Assembly (NCBI GenBank): GCA_002418775.1
Contig: DIEU01000026.1
Span: 1-64,000, forward strand
Origin: Firmicutes bacterium UBA5766
GTDB lineage: Bacteria > Bacillota > Desulfotomaculia > Desulfotomaculales > Nap2-2B
Direction of reading: 5' to 3'
DNA: 64,000 nucleotides
The position numbers were made by a program, and so were the translations under genes. This document shows, one piece after another, positions 58,682 through 64,000 of this stretch. The first letter of the stretch is position 1, and each line of letters opens with the position of its first letter. The notes beneath the pieces were generated by a model, which saw only the letters and a program-made list of their open reading frames with translations, was not told the DNA's origin and made no database searches.

Positions 58682-59242
58682 ATGAACGAAATTATTAGAG
58701 TTATCAAGCGCAGGAGAAGTATTAGGAAATTCAAGGATGAACAGATAGCAGATTCAGAGGCGCAGGAGATCTTAAACTCGGCCCTGCTCGCTCCCAATGC
58801 GATGAACCGTCAGAAATTGCATTTCACACTAATCCAGAATAAGGACCTGCTCGATAAAATGGTCCAAAGAATTAAAAAAAACATGCTTGATTCACGTATT
58901 GCGCCCCTGGTTGACAGGGCAAGTTCCCCGGACTACAACACTTTTTACAATGCTCCCACGGTAATCTTGATTTCAGGTGAAGAAAAGGCGCCTTTTATTC
59001 AGATTGACTGCAGAGCGGCAGCACAAAATATTACATTGGCATCAGAATCACTGAACATTGGCTCATGCCTGATCACATCTTCCGGTTACCTTTTCTCAAT
59101 ATACAGAGACAACGACCTGAAAAATGAATTGGGCATCCCCACAGGCTACAGCCACATTTGCACTGTGGCGCTCGGTTACAAAACCGGCGAGGATCCGCCC
59201 ACGCCGCCAAGAAACCCGGACGTAGTAAATCATATTAAATGA
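58682..59242 (+). CDS. nitroreductase family protein
   Basis: FMN-dependent oxidoreductase of 186 aa. Start IIRVIKRRRSIRKFKDEQI (Arg residues for FMN phosphate) and NALLAPNAMNRQ-like SALLAPNAMNRQ, C-terminal GYSHICTVALGYK. It is separated from the arsenic genes by 270 nt. GTG 58673 is an alternative start. A strong terminator follows. Confidence 0.88.
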   Translation: MNEIIRVIKRRRSIRKFKDEQIADSEAQEILNSALLAPNAMNRQKLHFTLIQNKDLLDKMVQRIKKNMLDSRIAPLVDRASSPDYNTFYNAPTVILISGEEKAPFIQIDCRAAAQNITLASESLNIGSCLITSSGYLFSIYRDNDLKNELGIPTGYSHICTVALGYKTGEDPPTPPRNPDVVNHIK

Positions 59243-59273
59243 CCATTGTGTTAGCGGTTCCGTTATAAAAACT

Positions 59274-59335
59274 GCAGCTGCATGCATGTCTTTCTCCATA
59301 AAAAAGACAATGCGGCTGCATTTATTCTTTGTTTA
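59274..59335. terminator. long terminator between nitroreductase and comFB
   Basis: Nested stem: outer GCAGCTGCAT/ATGCGGCTGC (one wobble) and inner TGTCTTT/AAAGACA with a 9-nt loop, then ATTTATTCTTT. Confidence 0.8.
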
Positions 59336-59340
59336 CAAAA

Positions 59341-59613
59341 CTATTTGTGCCGCGGATTATTGGAAACTCTCTTGATGTTTTTTGTAATTACTGACACAAT
59401 CTGGGCTTTGCCTCCGATCAATTCTAAGCTGACTTCGGTAAAAATCTCTCCAGCCAGAGAAACGGCATAGTGAGGAGGCAGTTCGTTTAAAGTCAGCGCT
59501 AGTATATCTTCCTGACAGATACTGCAGGTGCAAACTCCGGGGTTGTTTTTTAAATATTCATTCAAAACACCTGGCATGATTCTCCTAACTGCTTCTTCCG
59601 TACAATTGATCAT
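59341..59613 (-). CDS. ComFB-family protein
   Basis: A 90-aa late-competence ComFB-type protein: CTCSICQEDILALTLNELPP with the CxC..C zinc-type cysteines, followed by YAVSLAG. ComFB proteins in other bacteria bind cyclic dinucleotides (known for cyanobacteria); here no partner is adjacent. It converges with the nitroreductase gene. Confidence 0.88.
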   Translation of the reverse strand: MINCTEEAVRRIMPGVLNEYLKNNPGVCTCSICQEDILALTLNELPPHYAVSLAGEIFTEVSLELIGGKAQIVSVITKNIKRVSNNPRHK

Positions 59614-59833
59614 CTTTTTTATTTATCCGGAACATTAAAGAAAATCCGATCTCATGCGTATTCCTAAAAAATTCCGAAAATAAACCTCCTCTCCAAAGAA
59701 TTCTCCTTTTTTCTTTTTCGGGCAAATAATCTCTCCACTGAAGCCCCTTCAATTTTTATTACTATTATTCGTCAGATTCACATACTTACCTCTATGTAAA
59801 TAGTGGTTGCTGTGGAAAACAAAAAACAGGCTG
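59614..59833. other. spacer without recognised features
   Basis: AT-rich intergenic sequence between comFB and the holin-like gene. No gene or strong hairpin was seen. Confidence 0.3.
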
Positions 59834-60175
59834 TCAATCTTTGATTAAAAAGCTGATTATCGAACTGATAATCATAATAATCAAAGCTGAAAGCAGAGCC
59901 ACCCAAAAGTTTGCTATATCAAAGCCTTTGATTAACGCGCTGACCAGCCATAGCATCAGCCCATTGATTACCAGTGTAAATAAGCCCAAAGTGATCAAGT
60001 TAATTGGTAAAGTCAGCAAAATAAGGACCGGGCGGATTGTAGCGTTAACAAAACCAAGCAAAATAAAGCCGAATATGGCCGCCAAAAATGTTACGTCAAA
60101 ACCCTCGACAAGATAAGCGGTTAAAATAATCCCCGCAATATTCAAACCCCAGCGGATGATTAATTTCTTTCCCAT
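59834..60175 (-). CDS. YvlD-like membrane protein (phage holin 4 superfamily)
   Basis: A 113-aa membrane protein with four helices and the family pattern FVNATIRPVLILLTLPINLI, then TLGLFTLVINGLMLWL. Despite the Pfam name, these are usually chromosomal envelope proteins (YvlD). ATG 60175 follows GGAGGG. Confidence 0.9.
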   Translation of the reverse strand: MGKKLIIRWGLNIAGIILTAYLVEGFDVTFLAAIFGFILLGFVNATIRPVLILLTLPINLITLGLFTLVINGLMLWLVSALIKGFDIANFWVALLSALIIMIISSIISFLIKD

Positions 60176-60203
60176 TGATCACCCTCCTTAATCAATACCA
60201 GAA

Positions 60204-60962
60204 TTAGTATAAGAATTTCCACGGACAAATCTTCTTCTCCAGCCAATCTAAAATTATGTATAAAACAAGTCCCAGAAGACTCATTGCTATTACTCCGGCA
60301 TACATCTCGTTGTAAGCCATACGTGACCACGAATCCATCAGATAAAATCCTACTCCCTCGCTGCTGGCAAAAGTTTCAGTGATAAACAGAACGGCAATAG
60401 CCGCTCCAAGACCTATTCTCAAGGAGGTAAATATCTCGGGAAGGCACGCCGGTAAAATAACATGCCGATAAATATCTTTTCGTGAGGCGCCCAGGGATTT
60501 TACCGAATAGAGATAGAGTCTTTCCACCGATTTCGCCGCGTCTCGTGCCGTAACCAGTATTTGAAAAAATATGAGTAGGGAAATTAAAAAAATCTTTGCC
60601 CAGTTACCCAGGCCAAAAAGGGAAAGCACAACCGGAAGAAAAACAATTTTAGGTATCGGATAGATTAGATAAATTACCGGACCAAGGAAACGGTCAAGAT
60701 GAGTTTCCCTGCCCAACAGAAGCCCCAAAGGGATTGCCAGCAATGTCGACAGCAAAATGCTTATAACTACACGAAAAGCACTGAAAAGAAGATTTCTGGA
60801 TATGCCGTTGTCAAGTCCCGTTATAAAGGCGTGTATCGCATGAATGGGGCCGGGTAACGCAAGGTCAGCCATGCAAAGGCTAATCAACTGCCAGAGCAAT
60901 ATTAAAAAAAGAGCAGCTATAAAATAATTGCTGAAACTTTTCACGGAAGGATTAACATGCAT
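60204..60962 (-). CDS. ABC transporter permease (SsuC/TauC/ThiX-like)
   Basis: A 252-aa membrane subunit with six helices and the EAA loop AKSLGASRKDIYRHVILPA-like VKSLGASRKDIYRHVILPAC. Belongs to the nitrate/sulfonate/taurine/thiamine-precursor importer class. It overlaps the ATPase gene by 11 nt. The substrate cannot be read from this subunit. Confidence 0.92.
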   Translation of the reverse strand: MHVNPSVKSFSNYFIAALFLILLWQLISLCMADLALPGPIHAIHAFITGLDNGISRNLLFSAFRVVISILLSTLLAIPLGLLLGRETHLDRFLGPVIYLIYPIPKIVFLPVVLSLFGLGNWAKIFLISLLIFFQILVTARDAAKSVERLYLYSVKSLGASRKDIYRHVILPACLPEIFTSLRIGLGAAIAVLFITETFASSEGVGFYLMDSWSRMAYNEMYAGVIAMSLLGLVLYIILDWLEKKICPWKFLY

Positions 60963-61728
60963 CGTTTATGCCCCGTTCCAGTATTTTCCTTATTTTCAGG
61001 CATCTTTCAAAGTAGGCTTGCTGATTGCGATAGCCGATATTGCCCGCAGAACTGTTTTCCAGCACGTTTAAAATTCGTCCCGGACCCGGCGACATGACCA
61101 ATACTTGCCGTCCTAGCAGTACGGCTTCTTCAATGTTGTGAGTTACAAGGATCAGGGACATTTTTGTTTTCCGGCAAATATCAAGCAGCAATTCTTGAAG
61201 CGCTTCACGTGTAAGCGCATCAAGAGAAGACAGGGGTTCATCCATGAGCAGAAGCTCAGGCTCCAGCGCCAGCGCGCGGGCGATCGCCACGCGTTGCCGT
61301 TGGCCTCCGCTAAGTTGAGCGGGGAAACGGTCTTTAAACTCCCAGATTCCTAAATCTTGCAGTATTTTTACTAAACCTCCCTTTTTTGCCTCGTTTGACA
61401 TCCCCCTGATATTCAAACCAAGCATTGCGTTATCCCAAACTGTCTTCCAGGGAAGCAAGCCGTAATCCTGCAAAATTAATGCCATCCTGTGTTTTTCAGG
61501 GCATAAAACGCGGCCCCTGACTTCCACTTCCGCATCGGTGAACAACCCTGCCAGAATGAATAACAGTGTGCTTTTACCACATCCGGACGGTCCTATAACC
61601 GTGCATGTCTGCCCCTGTTCCAGGTACAAATCGACGTTTTCCAGCGCGGGTACCAGGGACCCGGACTTTCTATAAGAGACTTGCAGTTTTTCTATATTTA
61701 CCAGATCATTTGCCAATAAAACCACCAT
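60952..61728 (-). CDS. ABC transporter ATP-binding protein (SsuB/TauB/ThiZ-like)
   Basis: ATPase subunit of 258 aa: Walker A GPSGCGKST, signature LSGGQRQRVAIARAL, Walker B LLLMDEPLSSLD, switch VTHNIEEAV. It overlaps the binding-protein gene by 23 nt. Confidence 0.94.
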   Translation of the reverse strand: MVVLLANDLVNIEKLQVSYRKSGSLVPALENVDLYLEQGQTCTVIGPSGCGKSTLLFILAGLFTDAEVEVRGRVLCPEKHRMALILQDYGLLPWKTVWDNAMLGLNIRGMSNEAKKGGLVKILQDLGIWEFKDRFPAQLSGGQRQRVAIARALALEPELLLMDEPLSSLDALTREALQELLLDICRKTKMSLILVTHNIEEAVLLGRQVLVMSPGPGRILNVLENSSAGNIGYRNQQAYFERCLKIRKILERGINDAC

Positions 61729-62668
61729 TTACCATGTCTTGATAACTCAATGCTTTCTTTAACAGCCCCTTATCCAGCATCCAGTTAATAGCCCGATCAA
61801 ACTGTGCTTGGGTAGGCGTTTCCGGCAAAGAAAAATTAGGTATCCGGTATGTGTCTTTAATCTCTTCCGGAACGCCGGCTTTCTCCGTGAACAGAGCCCG
61901 GTAGCTTTCCGCATTGGCGTCTATTTCTTTTATGGCTCTGGCATAAGCCTGCAGAGTTCCGGTTACCTCTTTATCCCGTGATTTTAGTACTTCTGTATGA
62001 AAAATTAAAACAACCTGTGAAATATCTTCTTTACTATTATCCAAAATTACTTTAGCTCCCTTGGATTCCGCATAGGTTGCCAGAGGGTCCGGTAAAGTGG
62101 CGGCTTTAATTTGATTTTTGAAAAGCATTTCCATGCGCACCGGTATCTTGGGAACAACAATCTTTTTTATTTCGCCAGGCTTAAAACCCTGTTTTTGCAA
62201 TAACTGATCAGTGACATATTCGATAATGGAGTTCTGTGAAACACCGATTTCCACTCCTTTTAACTGCTCTGCTGTGTTAATACCGGAGCCAGGCGCGGCC
62301 AGAATGGCAAAACGCCCTTCACCCGGTTTTATTCCCAGTGTAGTTGTAACAATCTGGTGGTCAACACCGGCGTTTTTCAGCAAGGCTGCGGCTATCAGGT
62401 CTGTTATTTCTCCGTCAATCGCCCCGGCCTGAAAAGCGCTGTCACGCTCTACAGCGCTCTGGAAAGGAACCAGCTCTACTTTAACATTTTCCTCTGCAAA
62501 ATAACCTTTTTCCTGGGCTACGTAAAATGGCAAAGAGTCTTCTACAGGCAGGACACCAATCTTTAAGGGCTTCGCTTGCTCCTTTTTATTATCACACCCG
62601 GTTCCCAGAATTAATACCCCAAGAAATAAAACCCCTAACAAAAAAAATATCTTGCTCTTCTGAATCAC
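61706..62668 (-). CDS. ABC substrate-binding lipoprotein (NMT1/SsuA-like)
   Basis: A 320-aa binding lipoprotein: signal peptide with lipobox LGTGC and two lobes. LKIGVLPVEDSLPFYVAQEK and FAEENVKVELVPFQSAVERD mark the NMT1/THI5/SsuA family, which carries sulfonates, nitrate, pyrimidine precursors or similar compounds. GTG 62668 has GAGGAG upstream. It sits directly downstream of ubiX and a UbiA gene, so a link with quinone precursor uptake is possible but unproven. Confidence 0.92.
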   Translation of the reverse strand: MIQKSKIFFLLGVLFLGVLILGTGCDNKKEQAKPLKIGVLPVEDSLPFYVAQEKGYFAEENVKVELVPFQSAVERDSAFQAGAIDGEITDLIAAALLKNAGVDHQIVTTTLGIKPGEGRFAILAAPGSGINTAEQLKGVEIGVSQNSIIEYVTDQLLQKQGFKPGEIKKIVVPKIPVRMEMLFKNQIKAATLPDPLATYAESKGAKVILDNSKEDISQVVLIFHTEVLKSRDKEVTGTLQAYARAIKEIDANAESYRALFTEKAGVPEEIKDTYRIPNFSLPETPTQAQFDRAINWMLDKGLLKKALSYQDMVNGGFIGK

Positions 62669-62696
62669 TTATTCTTTCTCCTCTCTTCTTTCTTTC

Positions 62697-62736
62697 TTAC
62701 TAATCCTTACTAATCCTTACTAATCCTTACTAATCT
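62697..62736. repeat. 10-bp tandem repeat (TTACTAATCC)4
   Basis: Three exact copies and a fourth with one change, in the 108-nt spacer between ubiX and the binding-protein gene. Confidence 0.95.
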
Positions 62737-62776
62737 CTATCTAAAAACCAACTTGCCAAATCGATCCGCGCTTATG

Positions 62777-63382
62777 TTAAGTATCTCCCCACTCCTCGTA
62801 TAGCTGATGGTCCAGCCCCAATTGATCCATTACCCTGCCGGCAATAAAATCGACAAGTCCGGTTATTGTCCGGGGCTTCGTATAAAATGCGGGCATGGCC
62901 GGAAGGATCGTAACCCCCATCCTGGAAAGCGATAAAAGGTTTTGTAAATGAATTTGATTCAAGGGCGTTTCCCGCGGGACAAGCACAAGCGGACGTTTTT
63001 CCTTTAATATTACATCCGCTGATCGCTCAACCAAATTCCGGGCGAGGCCATGAGCGATACCGGCTACCGTGGCCATACTGCAGGGGATAACTATCATCCC
63101 GTCACTTTTGACTGATCCGCTGGCGATTACCGCTGTTAGATCATGGTAATCGAGATAATTGATTTTTTGTGACCGTCCAGGGCCCAGGCGCCGGGTTATA
63201 GCTTCCCACTGTTCTGCGATATCCCCACTGATATTCCAACCCATCTCAAAAGTCATCACCTGTTTAGCAGGGTCAGTAATTAAAAGATAAAGGGAATGTC
63301 CCTGATCGGCTAAAACTTCAACAAGACGCCAGCCGTAAATACAACCGCTCGCGCCGCTGATGGCTATTATATACCGTCCGAT
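62777..63382 (-). CDS. ubiX: UbiX-family flavin prenyltransferase
   Basis: About 201 aa. Makes prenylated FMN, the cofactor of UbiD-type decarboxylases. N-terminal GRYIIAISGASGCIYGWRLV (flavin-binding), then PCSMATVAGIAHGLARNLVE and LVLVPRETPLNQIHLQNL. The start is a problem: in this frame there is no ATG, GTG or TTG before the conserved glycine-rich motif; ATC 63382 lies 7 nt after GGGGGG. An ATG one frame off (ATG ATA TCG GAC) would work if a single base were restored after GAC. So either a rare start codon or a frameshift. Neighbours are a UbiA gene upstream and the importer genes downstream. Confidence 0.88.
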   Translation of the reverse strand: MGRYIIAISGASGCIYGWRLVEVLADQGHSLYLLITDPAKQVMTFEMGWNISGDIAEQWEAITRRLGPGRSQKINYLDYHDLTAVIASGSVKSDGMIVIPCSMATVAGIAHGLARNLVERSADVILKEKRPLVLVPRETPLNQIHLQNLLSLSRMGVTILPAMPAFYTKPRTITGLVDFIAGRVMDQLGLDHQLYEEWGDT

Positions 63383-63401
63383 ATCATTTCCCCCCGTTCC
63401 A

Positions 63402-64000
63402 TCACATAAATACTGCTAAAAATACAGCAACGAATAGAATAATGCTAATGGTTCCGTTTACATTAAAGAAAGCCAGGTTCACCTTGCTTAAATCTTCAGG
63501 GCTGGCGAGATAATGCTCGTAATGCAGCAATACAGCGGTAATCATTACACCTGCCGCATAAAAATAACCCAAACGCAAATAGACTCCTAAAACGATAAGC
63601 AAAATAACCACCATAACGTGCGACAAGCGAGCGATTAACAGCGCATTTTTTATGCCAAACCTGGCCGGTATCGAATATAGCCCTTCCTTGCGGTCAAAAT
63701 CATAGTCAAGGGTCGCGTAAATAATATCAAACCCTGCGACCCAGAAACAGACAATTAATCCAAGCAGTATTGTTGCCGGATGAATTTTGCCGGTGATCGC
63801 GATCCAGCCCCCCATGGGAGCGCAGCCGATTGCCATCCCCAATATGAAATGGCTGAGCCAGGTAAATCTTTTCGTGTAGGGATAAATTACAAGTAATAGT
63901 ACAAAAGGCAGCAGCTTCACGCAAAGCGGATTGAGCTGTGTCGCAGCAAGAATAAGCAGTCCCAGCGAAACGATAATCAAGAGCAGAACATCAGTACTTG
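63402..64000 (-). CDS. UbiA-family prenyltransferase, partial (MqnP/UbiA-like)
   Basis: The gene runs off the right edge; the last 199 residues are visible. The second Asp-rich motif GFDIIYATLDYDFDRKEGLYSI-type segment (DxxYAxxDxxxD) is intact, with six hydrophobic spans. The pairing with ubiX suggests the 4-hydroxybenzoate- or futalosine-type route to a quinone. It ends 20 nt before the ubiX region. Confidence 0.88.
   Translation of the reverse strand, partial: STDVLLLIIVSLGLLILAATQLNPLCVKLLPFVLLLVIYPYTKRFTWLSHFILGMAIGCAPMGGWIAITGKIHPATILLGLIVCFWVAGFDIIYATLDYDFDRKEGLYSIPARFGIKNALLIARLSHVMVVILLIVLGVYLRLGYFYAAGVMITAVLLHYEHYLASPEDLSKVNLAFFNVNGTISIILFVAVFLAVFM

Overview
The window looks like a chromosomal segment of a spore-forming, anaerobic member of the Clostridia, most like Peptococcaceae (the Pelotomaculum/Desulfotomaculum type). 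The supporting signs are two GerMN spore-germination lipoproteins, purine-rich Shine-Dalgarno sites with many TTG/GTG starts, sigma-A promoters, MinC, a ComFB protein, an arsenic cluster, quinone-type prenyltransferases, and several genes whose conserved cysteine codon is replaced by an in-frame TGA, as expected in an organism that uses selenocysteine. The genus is inferred from gene content and was not tested by any search.

Layout. 1-7.5 kb: a 9-bp tandem repeat, GerMN lipoprotein, UbiA prenyltransferase, P-II protein, a candidate small RNA, a deleted Gfo/Idh/MocA pseudogene, a CxxC mini-protein, an N-acetylmuramoyl-L-alanine amidase and a second GerMN protein. 7.6-11 kb: flavin reductase, a CrtI-like FAD oxidoreductase, a promoter-to-terminator noncoding RNA of about 370 nt, and a quinone-reductase-like gene broken by one TAG. 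11.2-14.7 kb: ECF sigma factor / zinc-finger anti-sigma / ABC ATPase / ABC permease operon. 14.7-18.5 kb: transposase-like remnant, heavily decayed Orn/Lys/Arg decarboxylase, ClC channel and a 103-bp duplicated piece of that channel gene. 18.5-31 kb: housekeeping genes (glgA, galT, minC, Nudix, an Mrr-like membrane protein, an EF-G paralogue, surE) and a complete preQ0 operon (queD-queC-DUF366-queE-folE), then a NifU-like gene with an internal TGA and an alpha/beta hydrolase.

31.3-44.1 kb: a complete type-1-like BREX phage-defence operon on the minus strand (brxA-brxB-brxC-pglX-pglZ-brxL) driven by one sigma-A promoter with a repeated 10-bp element. 44-54 kb: metallophosphoesterase, YdcF protein, DnaQ-DinG helicase, thioredoxin reductase, adenylate kinase, a DUF1614 membrane protein, an AcuC-like deacetylase and a small helix-hairpin-helix gene with an internal TGA.

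54.3-58.4 kb: an arsenic island with divergent arms. The minus arm is padR-arsM-thioredoxin-like fragment-small protein. The plus arm is arsR-truncated acr3-thioredoxin-permease, and the permease has TGA in place of the near-invariant first cysteine of its TPFCSCS motif. 58.6-64 kb: nitroreductase, ComFB, holin-like membrane protein, an SsuABC/ThiXYZ-type importer, a UbiX flavin prenyltransferase and a UbiA prenyltransferase that runs off the window.

The most interesting signals are the three independent TGA-for-cysteine genes (NifU-like, helix-hairpin-helix, ArsP-type permease), the stand-alone noncoding RNA at about 10.1-10.47 kb, and two genes (the sigma factor and pglX) that appear to start at ATT directly behind a good ribosome binding site.
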